DNA of 64,000 bases from Hyphomicrobiales bacterium (GTDB taxonomy: Bacteria; Pseudomonadota; Alphaproteobacteria; Rhizobiales; Rhizobiaceae), in NCBI GenBank assembly GCA_900470805.1, contig UCCA01000015.1, positions 184,287 through 248,286 of the forward strand, given 5' to 3'. Within the stretch, counting starts at the first letter, position 1. Each line of letters starts with the position of its first letter. The translations under genes were made by a program, and so were the position numbers. The notes beneath the pieces are model-generated. The model was not told the DNA's origin. It was given only the letters and a program-made list of their open reading frames with translations, and made no database searches. This document shows, piece by piece, positions 1 to 9,461 of this stretch.

Positions 1-1008
1 GGCCTCGTCGCTGCGCAACGGAAGATCGCCTTTGGTCCCGACCAGCAATGCGCCGGCAGGCAAAAGCCTATCTGACGCGTTAACTGACGAGTCTTCGACA
101 TACAGGACAAGATCAGCATTATCCATCGCGACGCGTGCACGACGAATGCCTTCCCGCTCAACGACCTCATCAGTATCGCGCAATCCCGCTGTGTCGTGCA
201 GCCGCACCAGATATCCATCGATATCGAGATCGACTGTCAGCAAATCACGCGTTGTCCCGGCTACATCGGTTACGATGGCCACATCGCGCCGAACGAGGGC
301 ATTCATCAAGCTAGACTTCCCAGCGTTTGGCAGCCCGGCAATAACGACGTTGAACCCGTCACGTATGATCTCCCCAGCAGACGCCTGGGCGAGGTGGCTT
401 TCGATTTCGGCCTTCAGCTGCGCGATGTCAGCCCAAATCTGGTCGGAAACGGAGCCAGGCACATCGTCTTCATCGGCAAAGTCAAGTTCGGCCTCGATCA
501 ACGCTCTCCCATATGTCAGTCGGCTTGCCCAACCCTGGTAGACAGCGGAGAGCCCGCCAGAGGAATGCTCGACGGCGAGGCGGCGCTGCATCTCCGTCTC
601 AGAACCGATCAGATCTGCGAGACCTTCGATTTCAATCAGGTCGAGCTTGCCATTCTCAAAAGCGCGCCGCGTAAACTCACCCGCTGTCGCCTGTCGCAGC
701 CTCTCGTAGCTCCCGAGTTCACGATAGATCGCTTCAACCACCGCTCGCCCACCATGCAGATGGAATTCAAGAACATCTTCGCCGGTAAAAGAGTTTGGTC
801 CAGGGAATAGTATGACCAAGCCACGGTCGAGGATCTCCGCGTTACGGGTCCGAATCGTTTTGAAACTGGCGTGGCGTGCGGGAACATCGCCCCGCACCAT
901 TGTCGCTAGAACATTGCTGACGTCAGGCCCGCTCAAGCGGATCACGGCAACGCCCGAGGGCAACGCCCCGCTCGACAGTGCATATATCGTATCTCTCACG
1001 TCGCTCAT
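1..1008 (-). CDS. mnmE: tRNA modification GTPase MnmE (TrmE), C-terminal part outside the window
   Basis: MnmE acts with MnmG to modify the wobble uridine (cmnm5U/nm5U) of certain tRNAs. Reading leftwards from an ATG at 1006-1008 the protein begins [14 protein letters not shown], then continues in frame for 336 codons to the window edge. Visible are the N-terminal tetrahydrofolate-binding domain (first ~120 residues), the start of the helical domain, and the inserted G domain with the P-loop GLPNAGKSS near residues 226-234 and the DTAG-type G3 motif ([10 protein letters not shown]). The C-terminal Cys-x-Gly-Lys end expected of the family lies beyond base 1, so this is truncated by the window, not broken. 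It is the gene after rho on the same strand, as in other rhizobia, where mnmG, rsmG, parA and parB follow. Confidence 0.95.
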   Translation of the reverse strand, partial: MSDVRDTIYALSSGALPSGVAVIRLSGPDVSNVLATMVRGDVPARHASFKTIRTRNAEILDRGLVILFPGPNSFTGEDVLEFHLHGGRAVVEAIYRELGSYERLRQATAGEFTRRAFENGKLDLIEIEGLADLIGSETEMQRRLAVEHSSGGLSAVYQGWASRLTYGRALIEAELDFADEDDVPGSVSDQIWADIAQLKAEIESHLAQASAGEIIRDGFNVVIAGLPNAGKSSLMNALVRRDVAIVTDVAGTTRDLLTVDLDIDGYLVRLHDTAGLRDTDEVVEREGIRRARVAMDNADLVLYVEDSSVNASDRLLPAGALLVGTKGDLPLRSDEA

Positions 1009-1099
1009 TGCAATGCTCTCGTTTGGGACGATACCGAATCGATCAGTCGTCTATCTTCCTACGTGGGCACTGATCCCTCGAATATTAAAGTTCGCACCC

Positions 1100-1137
1100 A
1101 AGAACAATAAAGCCGGCCACATTGCTGGGCCGGCTTT
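1100..1137 (-). terminator. Intrinsic terminator after rho
   Basis: On the minus strand a 9-bp perfect stem (1128-1136 pairing with 1110-1118, AAGCCGGCC type) with a 9-base loop is followed by TTTATTGTT. It lies 24 bases past the rho stop codon and before mnmE, so it probably reduces read-through from rho into mnmE. Confidence 0.75.
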
Positions 1138-1159
1138 GCTCGATGAATCCGGCTAATAA

Positions 1160-2425
1160 TTACGTGTTCATCGACTCGAAGAAATCGGAGTTGCTCTTGG
1201 TCTGTTTCAGCTTGTCGATAAGGAATTCGATCGCGTCGGTCGTGCCCATCGGCGCAAGGATTCGACGGAGTACGAAGATTTTCTGCAGATCCTGGCGTGG
1301 GACAAGCAGATCCTCCTTGCGGGTACCAGACTTGAGAATATCCATCGAGGGGAAAATGCGCTTGTCAGCCACCTTGCGGTCAAGCACGATTTCCGAGTTG
1401 CCGGTGCCCTTGAACTCTTCGAAGATCACTTCGTCCATGCGGCTGCCTGTGTCGATCAGGGCAGTGGCGATGATGGTCAGCGACCCGCCTTCCTCGATGT
1501 TGCGAGCCGCACCAAAGAAGCGCTTCGGCCGCTGCAGCGCATTGGCGTCCACACCACCGGTCAGCACCTTGCCGGACGAAGGCACGACAGTGTTATAAGC
1601 ACGGCCGAGGCGGGTGATCGAGTCGAGAAGGATCACGACGTCGCGACCATGCTCGACCAAGCGCTTGGCCTTTTCGATGACCATCTCGGCCACCTGAACG
1701 TGGCGCGTGGCCGGCTCGTCGAAGGTCGACGAGACAACTTCACCCTTCACCGAACGCTGCATATCCGTGACTTCTTCGGGACGCTCGTCGATCAAGAGCA
1801 CGATCAGATAGCATTCCGGATGATTTGCAGTGATCGAGTGGGCAATGTTCTGCAGCAGAACGGTCTTACCCGTGCGCGGCGGCGCCACGATCAAGCCACG
1901 CTGGCCCTTGCCGAGCGGCGCGACGAGATCGATGACGCGCGACGACAGGTCTTTGTTGGTCGGGATTTCGAGTTCCATCTTGAACCGCTCGTTCGGATAG
2001 AGCGGTGTCAGGTTGTCGAAGTGAACCTTGTGACGGATCTTCTCGGGATCGTCGAAGTTGATGGTGTTGACCTTGAGCAGCGCGAAATAGCGCTCGCCTT
2101 CCTTCGGGCCGCGGATTGGGCCCTCGACGGTATCGCCGGTCTTGAGCGAGAAACGGCGGATCTGCGAAGGAGAAATGTAGATATCGTCTGGTCCTGGAAG
2201 ATAGTTTGCGCTTGCCGAGCGCAGGAAGCCGAAACCGTCCTGCAGCACTTCGACGACGCCATCACCGATAATTTCCACGTCCTGGCTGGCAAGAACTTTA
2301 AGGATCGCAAACATCAATTCCTGTTTGCGCATCGTGCTGGCGTTTTCGACCTCGAGCGATTCGGCGAATGCCAGCAGATCCGTCGGGGATTTGCTCTTAA
2401 GTTCCTGAAGCTTCATTTCAGACAT
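1160..2425 (-). CDS. rho: Transcription termination factor Rho
   Basis: Hexameric RNA-dependent ATPase/helicase that ends transcription at unstructured C-rich RNA. 421 residues, normal for alphaproteobacteria. Seen in order: N-terminal helical domain ([19 protein letters not shown]), the cold-shock-like RNA-binding domain with [19 protein letters not shown] (about 64-84), and the RecA-type ATPase with Walker [18 protein letters not shown] (about 171-187), Walker [17 protein letters not shown], and the Q/R-loop [20 protein letters not shown]. The start is ATG (MSEMKLQ). It is third in a hemE-hemJ-rho-mnmE series; the roughly 190-base leader between hemJ and rho leaves room for own control, as rho autoregulates in other bacteria. 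Confidence 0.98.
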   Translation of the reverse strand: MSEMKLQELKSKSPTDLLAFAESLEVENASTMRKQELMFAILKVLASQDVEIIGDGVVEVLQDGFGFLRSASANYLPGPDDIYISPSQIRRFSLKTGDTVEGPIRGPKEGERYFALLKVNTINFDDPEKIRHKVHFDNLTPLYPNERFKMELEIPTNKDLSSRVIDLVAPLGKGQRGLIVAPPRTGKTVLLQNIAHSITANHPECYLIVLLIDERPEEVTDMQRSVKGEVVSSTFDEPATRHVQVAEMVIEKAKRLVEHGRDVVILLDSITRLGRAYNTVVPSSGKVLTGGVDANALQRPKRFFGAARNIEEGGSLTIIATALIDTGSRMDEVIFEEFKGTGNSEIVLDRKVADKRIFPSMDILKSGTRKEDLLVPRQDLQKIFVLRRILAPMGTTDAIEFLIDKLKQTKSNSDFFESMNT

Positions 2426-2618
2426 GAAGTGACCATTACTCTATATTTTGAAGGGGAAAGGCGATGTTGGGATAGTAACCGGTCCTGCGAGGAATCCGCA
2501 GACGATCAAACTTTACATACATGCCATAAGGATGAAGTGGATGGAAAATAGCGAGTAAGACAAGCCGCCGCAAGGGGCATGCTTAAAATGAAAGAAATTT
2601 AACCGGTCGGCGCCTGCG

Positions 2619-3155
2619 TCAAAACGGCTTTACGACCACGAGAATGACAATCACGATCATCAAAACGGTCGGCGCTTCGTTCATGAACCGCCAATAGCGC
2701 GCTGAACGTCTGTTCTCGTCGCGTTCGAACGCCTTGGCCGCTCGGCTGAAAAACACATGCACCAGCGTGAGCAGCACCACGAGGCCGATCTTCGCGTGCA
2801 GCCAGCCACCCTGAAAGCCATAGACAGACCAGGACAAATACAGACCGAATATCCAGGTCAGCATCATCGCTGGATTCATGATCACTTTTAGCAGGCGCCG
2901 TTCCATGACCTTGAACGTTTCCGACTGCACCGAACCCGGCTCGGCGTCCGTGTGATAGATGAACAGCCGCGGCATGTAGAACAACCCGGCCATCCAGGAA
3001 ATCACGGCGATGATGTGAAACGCCTTGATCCAAAGGTACAGCGTATCCGGGTTCCAGACGAACAGGCCAACTGCGAGAAGTACGAAAAAGGCAATGGCGA
3101 CGAAGGCACGCCGGCGAGCGTACGCGCCAGGCTTCTCGTCAATCTGGCGTTCCAT
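2619..3155 (-). CDS. hemJ: Protoporphyrinogen IX oxidase HemJ, membrane protein
   Basis: HemJ carries out the oxidation of protoporphyrinogen IX to protoporphyrin IX, the step before ferrochelatase, in bacteria lacking HemG/HemY. 178 residues from the ATG at 3153-3155; a TTG six bases upstream is also possible, but AAGG lies 7 bases before the ATG, so I prefer it. The protein has about four hydrophobic segments; the first (FVAIAFFVLLAVGLFVWN) is followed by the family-defining KAFHIIAVISWMAGLFYMPR with its conserved histidine, then RLFIYH. Conserved W-I-F-G-L-Y-L-S follows in segment three. It sits immediately behind hemE, giving two consecutive late haem-pathway steps in one transcript. Older annotations call this family CopD-like or UPF0093. 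Confidence 0.93.
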   Translation of the reverse strand: MERQIDEKPGAYARRRAFVAIAFFVLLAVGLFVWNPDTLYLWIKAFHIIAVISWMAGLFYMPRLFIYHTDAEPGSVQSETFKVMERRLLKVIMNPAMMLTWIFGLYLSWSVYGFQGGWLHAKIGLVVLLTLVHVFFSRAAKAFERDENRRSARYWRFMNEAPTVLMIVIVILVVVKPF

Positions 3156-3157
3156 GA

Positions 3158-4192
3158 TCAAGCCTTTCCACCGCGGACGCGCTCGACAAGCAACCGGACG
3201 TTCTCGGGATCTGCTTGCGGCGTAATCCCGTGTCCCAGGTTGAAAATTAAAGGGCCGTTGCCGAGATGCTGGAGAATATCATCGATACCCTCCTCGAGCG
3301 CCACGCCGCCGGCGACCATCCGCATCGGATCGAGGTTTCCCTGAACAGGGCCATCCTTCTGCAGTTCCACGGCAAAATCGAGCGGCACCGACCAGTCGAG
3401 CCCAATCGCATCGGCACCGGTCTCCTGCCGGTAATCCTTCAGCTGGTAGCCGGCACCCTTCGCGAACGCGATGACTTTCGCATTCGGCCGCCGCTGTTTT
3501 ACCGACTGGATGATCCGCGCCATCGGCTTCACGGCGAACGCTTCGAATTCTCGCGCGCCAAGAACGCCTGCCCAGGAATCGAAAATCTGCACTGCATCCG
3601 CGCCTGCGTCGATCTGCGCGACAAGATAATCCGCAGAGAGCTCGGCCAGCATCATTAGCAAGGCTTCAAACGCTTTTGGATGCCGATAGGCGAACAGCCG
3701 GGCAGGGGCTTGGTCAGGCGTGCCATGTCCAGCGATCATGTAGGTCGCAACGGTCCAGGGAGCGCCACAGAAGCCGAGCAGGGTCGTCTCCGGGGGTAAA
3801 TCACCTCGCAACCGTCTGACGGTCTCCAGTACAGGCTCCAGGTGCTGGAGGAGACGGCTGCCGTCGAGACGTGCAATCCCGTCCACATCGATCGGATCCA
3901 TTTCCGGTCCATGCCCTTCTGTGAAACGAACATTGCGCCTCAGCGCGTCAGGGATGACGAGGATGTCCGAAAACAGGATGGCTGCATCAAAAGCAAAACG
4001 ACGGATCGGCTGCAGCGTGACCTCGACCGCATGATCCGGGGTGTAACAGAGATCGAGGAAGCTTCCCGCCTTGGCTCTGACTTCCCGATATTCCGGCAAA
4101 TATCGGCCAGCCTGTCGCATCAGCCAGATAGGAGGAGGGCTCAACGTCTGCCCCTCCAAAACCTGCATTACCTTGCGGCGCGTTTCGCTCAA
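3158..4192 (-). CDS. hemE: Uroporphyrinogen decarboxylase
   Basis: Removes four acetate carboxyls from uroporphyrinogen III to give coproporphyrinogen III in the cytosol. 344 residues, the usual length. The N-terminal signature [17 protein letters not shown] (about 19-35) carries the substrate-binding arginines; the second signature [16 protein letters not shown] is at about 140-155, and the C-terminal part has [16 protein letters not shown]. It starts at ATG ([10 protein letters not shown]) and is the first gene leftward from the candidate replication origin, the same position hemE takes in Caulobacter and Sinorhizobium. hemJ follows within 2-3 bases, so the two are probably translated from one message. 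Confidence 0.98.
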   Translation of the reverse strand: MSETRRKVMQVLEGQTLSPPPIWLMRQAGRYLPEYREVRAKAGSFLDLCYTPDHAVEVTLQPIRRFAFDAAILFSDILVIPDALRRNVRFTEGHGPEMDPIDVDGIARLDGSRLLQHLEPVLETVRRLRGDLPPETTLLGFCGAPWTVATYMIAGHGTPDQAPARLFAYRHPKAFEALLMMLAELSADYLVAQIDAGADAVQIFDSWAGVLGAREFEAFAVKPMARIIQSVKQRRPNAKVIAFAKGAGYQLKDYRQETGADAIGLDWSVPLDFAVELQKDGPVQGNLDPMRMVAGGVALEEGIDDILQHLGNGPLIFNLGHGITPQADPENVRLLVERVRGGKA

Positions 4193-4594
4193 GCGCTTCT
4201 TCCCTATAATAATACAAAGATATTTCTAAGGTTTCTATTTCTTAGAGTCGGTGACTATCAAGGATTAAAATCCATCCACGCCCGATACCATTCGTCACTG
4301 CCACTCGTATTCGCCGGGAATAAAAATCGCCAAGTTTTCAGAAGTTGAGGGATAAACTGAATTTATCAAGGGATTCCAATTTGATGCGCCGGCCGCGAGA
4401 TTGGTCGAAGCTGTGGAAAAGCTGTTGATCGTCGAAAGCAAAATCGGCGCTGTCCACAGAACCAACAGCCCCTGTCAGAACAGCTCCCGGAAATTGGAAT
4501 TGTGGAAAACTGGGCATGTTTTCCCTTGCCTTACCCCGGCCGGGTCCCGTAGCTCTCCGTCATCCAGTGTTTTCAACAGGCAGCGGAAAATAGC
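4193..4594. other. oriC: Candidate chromosomal replication origin (oriC) between hemE and ppsR
   Basis: A 402-base gap without a supported gene separates divergent hemE and ppsR. It has an A+T-rich left part (about 4203-4270), then several DnaA-box-like 9-mers: TTTTCCACA on the minus strand at 4412-4420 and again at 4501-4509, CTGTCCACA at 4450-4458, and TTTTCAACA at 4570-4578; a weaker TTATCAAGG is at 4364-4372. Two GANTC sites (CcrM methylation) occur at 4245-4249 and 4372-4376, about the number expected by chance. Known from Caulobacter and Sinorhizobium: oriC lies beside hemE. The identification is an inference from position plus box cluster. Confidence 0.72.
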
Positions 4595-5416
4595 GTGGAG
4601 AACAGAACGAACTTCTTCCATCTGCATCTGATTTCTGACTCGACGGGTGAAACACTGATCTCGGCAGGGCGCGCGGCGTCGGCCCAGTTCAAGTCCGCCC
4701 AGCCGATTGAACACGTCTATCCGCTGATCCGAAATCGCAAGCAGCTCCTCACTGTATTGCAGGCGATCGATGGCGAGCCCGGCATTGTTCTTTACACTAT
4801 CGTCGATCGCGAGCTTGCGACCTTGATCGATGAGCGCTGCCTGGAGATGGGCGTCGCCTCCGTCAATGTGCTGGAGCCGGTTCTCAATGCCTTCCAGATT
4901 TATCTCGGTGCGCCGTCGCGGCGGCGAGTCGGGGCGCAGCATGTGATGAACGCGGGATATTTCGCCCGCATAGAAGCGCTCAACTTCACCATGGACCATG
5001 ACGACGGCCAGATGCCCGACGATTACGACGACGCCGACGTGGTCATAATTGGCATCAGCCGGACGTCGAAGACGCCGACGAGCATCTATCTCGCCAATAG
5101 GGGAATCAAGACAGCCAACATACCTGTGGTCTATGGCGTCCCGCTGCCCGACAGTCTTTTCGAAGCGACCAAACCGCTCGTGGTCTGTCTTATTGCCACG
5201 ACCGACCGCATCTCTCAGGTGCGCGAAAATCGCGTTCTCGGATCGACGCCCGGCTTCGACCGCGGTGACTACACCGATCGCGCCGCGATCTCCGAGGAAC
5301 TTAAATATGCGCGCTCGCTATGCGCCCGTCACAACTGGCCTCTCATCGACGTCACCCGACGATCGATCGAGGAGACGGCCGCCGCCATCGTTGCTCTCCG
5401 TCCGAAGCTGCGTTAA
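4595..5416 (+). CDS. ppsR: Bifunctional kinase/pyrophosphorylase regulating PPDK or PEP synthase (DUF299)
   Basis: This family phosphorylates and dephosphorylates pyruvate phosphate dikinase or PEP synthase, switching them in response to ADP/phosphate, so it sets the pyruvate-to-PEP flow. 273 residues. It starts with GTG (4595) and reads [20 protein letters not shown], the typical N-terminus. The nucleotide-binding loop is [18 protein letters not shown] at about 151-168, and the RLxxIRxxR-like end of the family is seen as [11 protein letters not shown]. It is the first plus-strand gene right of the candidate origin, a position conserved in alphaproteobacteria. Whether the target is PpdK or PpsA cannot be told from this window. 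maf follows after 32 bases. Confidence 0.9.
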   Translation: MENRTNFFHLHLISDSTGETLISAGRAASAQFKSAQPIEHVYPLIRNRKQLLTVLQAIDGEPGIVLYTIVDRELATLIDERCLEMGVASVNVLEPVLNAFQIYLGAPSRRRVGAQHVMNAGYFARIEALNFTMDHDDGQMPDDYDDADVVIIGISRTSKTPTSIYLANRGIKTANIPVVYGVPLPDSLFEATKPLVVCLIATTDRISQVRENRVLGSTPGFDRGDYTDRAAISEELKYARSLCARHNWPLIDVTRRSIEETAAAIVALRPKLR

Positions 5417-5448
5417 GCGCTGCAGCAACAAACCGCGCCGAGGCCTTC

Positions 5449-6048
5449 ATGATACCCAAACTCATTCTCGCATCCTCCAGCCCGTTTCGCCGTATTTTGA
5501 TGGAGAACGCCGGCCTCACGTTTGAGGCGCATCCGGCCGAGATCGATGAACGCGCGATCGAAGCGCCCCTCGAGCGAGAGGGTGCGACACCCGATGCGAT
5601 TGCACTGGTCCTGGCAAAGGCCAAAGCAAGAGACGTCAGCGACCGATTTTCTGGCGCTCTGGTGATCGGCTCGGATCAGACGATGTCGTTGGGCGATCGT
5701 GCGTTTCACAAGCCGAAGAGCATGAAAGAAGCCGCAGACCATCTGCTGGCCTTGTCGGCGAAGACTCACCAGTTGAACAGCGCGATCGCGATCGCCTACA
5801 ACGGCGACATCATCTGGGAGCATATGTCGCGTGCCGAACTCACGATGCGCGAGCTGACCACGGACTTTGTTGCACGACATTTGAAACGGGTCGGCGAGCG
5901 GGCGCTGAGCAGCGTCGGGGCCTATCAGCTCGAAGGGGAGGGGTTGCAACTGTTCTCGGAGATTGATGGCGACTACTTCACCATACTGGGGCTGCCAATG
6001 CTGCCGCTTCTTGGAAAGCTTCGGGAATTGGAGGCGATCGATGGATGA
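5449..6048 (+). CDS. maf: Maf-like nucleoside triphosphate pyrophosphatase
   Basis: House-cleaning enzyme that hydrolyses non-canonical nucleoside triphosphates (dTTP/UTP or modified pyrimidines, depending on the subfamily). 199 residues from the ATG at 5449. The N-terminal substrate-binding motif appears as [18 protein letters not shown] (family SxSPRR), with the first catalytic acidic residues in AEIDERAIE, then [16 protein letters not shown], and the C-terminal [25 protein letters not shown]. An earlier in-frame start would run into ppsR and lacks family similarity. Its stop overlaps the start of aroE by 8 bases, suggesting translational coupling in ppsR-maf-aroE-coaE-dnaQ. Confidence 0.93.
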   Translation: MIPKLILASSSPFRRILMENAGLTFEAHPAEIDERAIEAPLEREGATPDAIALVLAKAKARDVSDRFSGALVIGSDQTMSLGDRAFHKPKSMKEAADHLLALSAKTHQLNSAIAIAYNGDIIWEHMSRAELTMRELTTDFVARHLKRVGERALSSVGAYQLEGEGLQLFSEIDGDYFTILGLPMLPLLGKLRELEAIDG

Positions 6049-6898
6049 TTCACGTGAAACATTGTCGCCGCGCGCTTTCGTCACCGGCTTCCCGGTCAGA
6101 CATTCCAGGTCGCCGCTCATCCATGGATATTGGCTGAAATCGCTCTCGTTGCCCGGAAGCTACCGGACGCAGGAAGTGGCGCCAGCCGATTTCGCCGCAT
6201 TCATCCAGTCGCTGAAATCCGGCGCGTCAGGCTTCGTCGGTGGCAATGTCACCATCCCGCACAAGGAAATCGCATTCAAGCTGGCCGATGAACCGGATGA
6301 CCGCTCGGAAGAACTCGGAGCGTGCAACACGCTCTGGATGGAAGACGGACGACTGAAAGCCACCAACACGGATGGCCAGGGCTTCACCGCCAATCTCGAT
6401 GAACGTCATCCTGGCTGGGACAAATTCGATTCAGCCGTCATTCTAGGTGCCGGCGGCGCAAGCCGCGCTGTCGTCCAGGCCGTGCGTGATCGCGGCTTCA
6501 AGGAGATTCACCTCGTCAATCGAACGGTCAGCCGCGCCGTAGAATTGGCGGATCGTTTTGGAAAGACGGTGCGTCCGCATCCGATGGAAGCCCTTGCCGA
6601 GGTCACCCAGGGCGCCGGATTGTTCGTCAACACGACGTCGCTCGGGATGGAGGGGGAATTGGCCCCGTCCATCGATTTCTCGGGCCTGCGGCCGGATGCG
6701 GTGGTCACCGACATCGTCTACGTCCCGCTGAAGACGCCAATCCTCGCGCAGGCCGACAAACAGGGCTTCGCGATCGTCGATGGGCTCGGAATGTTGTTGC
6801 ATCAGGCGGCGCCAGGATTCGAGAAGTGGTTTGGCCAGCGGCCGCTCGTCGATGATACTCTGAGAGCATTGATCATCGCCGATATGGAAAAGCATTGA
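6041..6898 (+). CDS. aroE: Shikimate dehydrogenase
   Basis: NADP-dependent reduction of 3-dehydroshikimate to shikimate, fourth step of aromatic amino acid synthesis. 285 residues from the ATG at 6041, inside the last codons of maf. Substrate-site motifs: [16 protein letters not shown] (about 16-31), NVTIPHKE with the catalytic Lys, and NTDGQGF. The Rossmann glycine loop is [15 protein letters not shown], and VNRTVSRA supplies the phosphate-binding region expected for NADP. The C-terminus has [12 protein letters not shown] and [18 protein letters not shown]. The stop TGA overlaps the ATG of coaE by one base. Confidence 0.97.
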   Translation: MDDSRETLSPRAFVTGFPVRHSRSPLIHGYWLKSLSLPGSYRTQEVAPADFAAFIQSLKSGASGFVGGNVTIPHKEIAFKLADEPDDRSEELGACNTLWMEDGRLKATNTDGQGFTANLDERHPGWDKFDSAVILGAGGASRAVVQAVRDRGFKEIHLVNRTVSRAVELADRFGKTVRPHPMEALAEVTQGAGLFVNTTSLGMEGELAPSIDFSGLRPDAVVTDIVYVPLKTPILAQADKQGFAIVDGLGMLLHQAAPGFEKWFGQRPLVDDTLRALIIADMEKH

Positions 6899-7509
6899 TG
6901 CTGAAGATCGGACTGACCGGATCGATCGGTATGGGGAAATCAACGACGGCAAAATTGTTTGCCGAAGCCGGCCTGCCGGTGAACGACGCCGATGCGGTGG
7001 TTCACGATCTCTATGCCGGCGAGGCGGCACCTCTGATCGACACGGCTTTTCCAGGTTCGATGAAAGACGGCACCGTTGATCGTCGGGAGCTTTCGCGGCA
7101 ACTCGCCTTGCGGCCGGATGACTTCAAGACGCTGGAACAGATTGTTCACCCGCTGGTCCGAAAGCGGGAAGCCGACTTTATTGCAAGGGAAGATCAGCGA
7201 GGAGCATCCATGATCGTCCTCGATATTCCATTGCTGTTCGAAAGTGGCGCCGAAGCCAGAGTGGACGTTACCGTCGTCGTCAGCTGCGATCCACAGATTC
7301 AGCGGCAGCGGGTACTTGCGCGACCGGCCATGACGGAAGAGAAATTCAACCTGATACTGTCTCGCCAGACGCCGGATGCGGAAAAGCGGCTTAAAGCCGA
7401 CTACGTGATAGATACCGGGCATGGCATCGACCAGGCGAGAGCGCGGGTCGCGGATATCATCGCCGACTTGAAGCAGCGGATGGCAAGCGGAGACTTCCAG
7501 AATGCGTGA
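6898..7509 (+). CDS. coaE: Dephospho-CoA kinase
   Basis: Last step of coenzyme A synthesis: phosphorylates the 3'-hydroxyl of dephospho-CoA. 203 residues. The ATG at 6898 shares its A with the aroE stop; a TTG three bases earlier is less likely. The protein opens with [21 protein letters not shown], a Walker A loop, followed by the lid and CoA-binding helix (DADAVVHDLY), and VLDIPLLFE at about 111. Together with pantothenate kinase coaA further right in the window, two CoA steps are represented, but in separate operons. dnaQ overlaps its end by 8 bases. Confidence 0.96.
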   Translation: MLKIGLTGSIGMGKSTTAKLFAEAGLPVNDADAVVHDLYAGEAAPLIDTAFPGSMKDGTVDRRELSRQLALRPDDFKTLEQIVHPLVRKREADFIAREDQRGASMIVLDIPLLFESGAEARVDVTVVVSCDPQIQRQRVLARPAMTEEKFNLILSRQTPDAEKRLKADYVIDTGHGIDQARARVADIIADLKQRMASGDFQNA

Positions 7510-8215
7510 GATCATTTTTGATACGGAAACCACGGGCCTCGATAACCGCACCGATCGCATCATCGAAATCGGCGGCATCGAGCTGTTCAATCACTTTCCG
7601 ACGGGGCGCACCCTTCACATCTACATCAGTCCTGGCGATCAGAAGGTCCACCCGGACGCCTTGGCGGTGCATGGCATCACCGACGAGTTCCTGAAGGACA
7701 AGCAGCCCTTTGCGTCGGTTGCCCAGGAGATCCTGGATTTTTTCGGTGACGGAAAGTGGATCGCCCACAACGCCACTTTCGATATGGGCTTCATCAATGC
7801 CGAATTGGCGAGAATAAACTTGCCGCCGATTTCGCCGGAGCATGTGCTCGATACGTTGTCGATGGCGCGGCGTAAGCATCCAATGGGGCCGAACTCGCTC
7901 GATGCGCTTTGCCGCCGCTACGGGATCGACAACTCTCACCGCGCAAAGCACGGCGCCTTGCTCGACTCCGAATTGCTGGCGGAAGTTTATATCGAGATGA
8001 TCGGCGGCCGGCAGACGGCACTTGGTCTCGGGATGGCGCAGAGCAACGGCGCATCGGAGCGTGATGATAGCGATGACGATATCGTGCTGGTCACGCTGGA
8101 AAGGCCGAAGCCCTTGGCGCCGCGTCTCAGCGAGCTGGAAGCGCAGCAGCACGACGCGCTGATAGCCAAGCTCGGCCAGAAGGGCATCTGGGCAAAATAC
8201 GATCACCCAAAATGA
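7502..8215 (+). CDS. dnaQ: DNA polymerase III epsilon subunit, proofreading 3'-5' exonuclease
   Basis: Proofreading subunit of the replicative polymerase core, expected to bind alpha and theta. 237 residues. A DEDDh exonuclease: Exo I IIFDTETTGLDNRTDRIIEIGG (first catalytic Asp and Glu near residues 7 and 9), Exo II IAHNATFDMGFINAEL (about 86-101), Exo III with H-x4-D in HRAKHGALLDSELLAEVY. After about residue 180 comes the short linker and alpha-binding tail. The ATG at 7502 lies within coaE. It ends the ppsR operon and is followed directly by a strong terminator shared with secB. Confidence 0.95.
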   Translation: MREIIFDTETTGLDNRTDRIIEIGGIELFNHFPTGRTLHIYISPGDQKVHPDALAVHGITDEFLKDKQPFASVAQEILDFFGDGKWIAHNATFDMGFINAELARINLPPISPEHVLDTLSMARRKHPMGPNSLDALCRRYGIDNSHRAKHGALLDSELLAEVYIEMIGGRQTALGLGMAQSNGASERDDSDDDIVLVTLERPKPLAPRLSELEAQQHDALIAKLGQKGIWAKYDHPK

Positions 8216-8246
8216 AAATGCCCGGGCGAACCCGGGCATTTCGAAA
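8214..8246. terminator. Bidirectional terminator between dnaQ and secB
   Basis: A perfect 9-bp stem (ATGCCCGGG at 8218-8226, partner 8231-8239) with a CGAA tetraloop lies between the convergent dnaQ and secB stop codons. A-rich bases on the left and TTTCG on the right give a short U tract in both directions. Confidence 0.85.
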
Positions 8247-8264
8247 AGATATGCGACTGAAAAA

Positions 8265-8741
8265 TCAGTTTGTCTGAACCTTGGCGCGGGTCTGCTCTTC
8301 GGCGACGCGCTGCGCGAACATCTGCGAAAAATCGATCGGATCGATCATCAGTGGCGGGAAGCCGCCGTTGCGCGTGACGTCTGCGATGATCTGGCGCGCA
8401 AACGGGAAGAGCATCCGCGGGCACTCGATGAAGAGAACCGGAAGCATATGCTCTTGCGGGAAACCGGCGATCCGGAATACGCCGCCATAGACCAGCTCCG
8501 TATGGAAAACCGTCTTGTCGCCTTCCTTGGCTTCGGCGTTCAGGGTGAGAACAACGTCGAAGTCCGTTTCGGAAAGCGGGTTCGCGTTCACGTTCACATT
8601 GATGTTGATCGCAGGTGCCTTGTCGCGAGCCTGCAGCGAGCGGGGAGCACCTGGGTTCTCGAAGGAGAGGTCCTTGGTGTACTGTGCTAGGATGGTAAGG
8701 TTCGGGCTCGTCGCACCGTTATTGCTGTTTTCGCTGTCCAT
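8265..8741 (-). CDS. secB: Protein-export chaperone SecB
   Basis: Tetrameric cytosolic chaperone that keeps preproteins unfolded and hands them to SecA. 158 residues from the ATG at 8739-8741, preceded by GAGGAAAAG. Conserved elements: [19 protein letters not shown] (about 15-33), the [10 protein letters not shown] strand, [14 protein letters not shown], and the C-terminal region [28 protein letters not shown] that contacts SecA. A longer in-frame reading upstream adds residues with no family match and is rejected. Convergent with dnaQ; fxsA lies 96 bases upstream on the same strand. Confidence 0.97.
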   Translation of the reverse strand: MDSENSNNGATSPNLTILAQYTKDLSFENPGAPRSLQARDKAPAININVNVNANPLSETDFDVVLTLNAEAKEGDKTVFHTELVYGGVFRIAGFPQEHMLPVLFIECPRMLFPFARQIIADVTRNGGFPPLMIDPIDFSQMFAQRVAEEQTRAKVQTN

Positions 8742-8837
8742 TGGCTTTTCCTCGAGGGCATTGGATTGTGTCGCGTCTATCATTTCGATGATGTCGTTAC
8801 AACCCTGGCCCATCAGGGGCGCTCGCCTCCGGTAGCC

Positions 8838-9335
8838 TCATTTGCCGAGACTTTTTCCCGACCATGGCGACTTGCTGTCGGGGTCTCGCCGGTAATCCTC
8901 TTCGTCGAGATCGACTACCGTCGAGTTGGTATCGCGGAAAGGAGATTGCTTCGGCCCTCCTGCGCCGGCCGCACCAACGACCACGAACCGGCGGCTGACG
9001 TAGTTCCAGGCAAGGTCGCGAACCGCCGGGATGAAAATCAGAAGCGCAACAATGTCGCTGATGAAGCCGGGGATGATCAATAGGATCGCGGCGATCACGA
9101 ACATTGCCGGACGAAGTAGCTCGCGCCCCGGCAGCGCCCCGGTCCGTCCCTCCGTCGACATCTTTCTGAGGATACCCAAACCCTGTCGACGCAGCAGCGT
9201 CATTCCGGCGACGAAGCTCAACATGACAAGTGCAAGGGTAGCCCAAAGGCCGATTGTTTTGCCCACGAGTACGAAGCCGGCGATCTCGGCCAGCGGCAGG
9301 AGCAGTAGAAAACCAGGCAACATCGTCAGGCGCAT
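8838..9335 (-). CDS. fxsA: FxsA family membrane protein
   Basis: FxsA was named for making E. coli cells resistant to F-plasmid exclusion of phage T7; its biochemical role is unknown. 165 residues. Two to three hydrophobic segments are visible: MLPGFLLLLPLAEIAGFVLV at the N-terminus, LWATLALVMLSFVAGMTLL, and FVIAAILLIIPGFISDIVALL around the middle, the last with the family's P-G-F-x-S-D motif. The C-terminal ~50 residues are hydrophilic and presumably cytoplasmic. In rhizobia this gene stands beside secB and opposite the Tim44-like gene, as here; no functional link is proven. Confidence 0.88.
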   Translation of the reverse strand: MRLTMLPGFLLLLPLAEIAGFVLVGKTIGLWATLALVMLSFVAGMTLLRRQGLGILRKMSTEGRTGALPGRELLRPAMFVIAAILLIIPGFISDIVALLIFIPAVRDLAWNYVSRRFVVVGAAGAGGPKQSPFRDTNSTVVDLDEEDYRRDPDSKSPWSGKSLGK

Positions 9336-9391
9336 ATGTCTTTCCGGCGTTAACCGGCCTCCACTGAAATCGATCCGATCAGCGGACCTAT

Positions 9392-9420
9392 TTGAATCAT
9401 CTGTATATGCAGCCTATATG
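9392..9420 (+). promoter_or_regulatory. Candidate sigma-70 promoter of the Tim44-MltA-Smr-XRE operon
   Basis: TTGAAT (9392-9397) and TATATG (9415-9420) are separated by exactly 17 bases, 41 bases before the Tim44-like start codon and in the gap shared with divergent fxsA. A GANTC methylation site (9394-9398) overlaps the -35 element. Confidence 0.5.
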
Positions 9421-9461
9421 GGTATACAAATCATGGATGTTAACAGCGATTGCGGCGGGAT

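Noticed and set aside
4193..4594. Enrichment of GANTC (CcrM) sites in the origin region
   Set aside because: Only two sites in 402 bases, close to the chance expectation of about 1.6.
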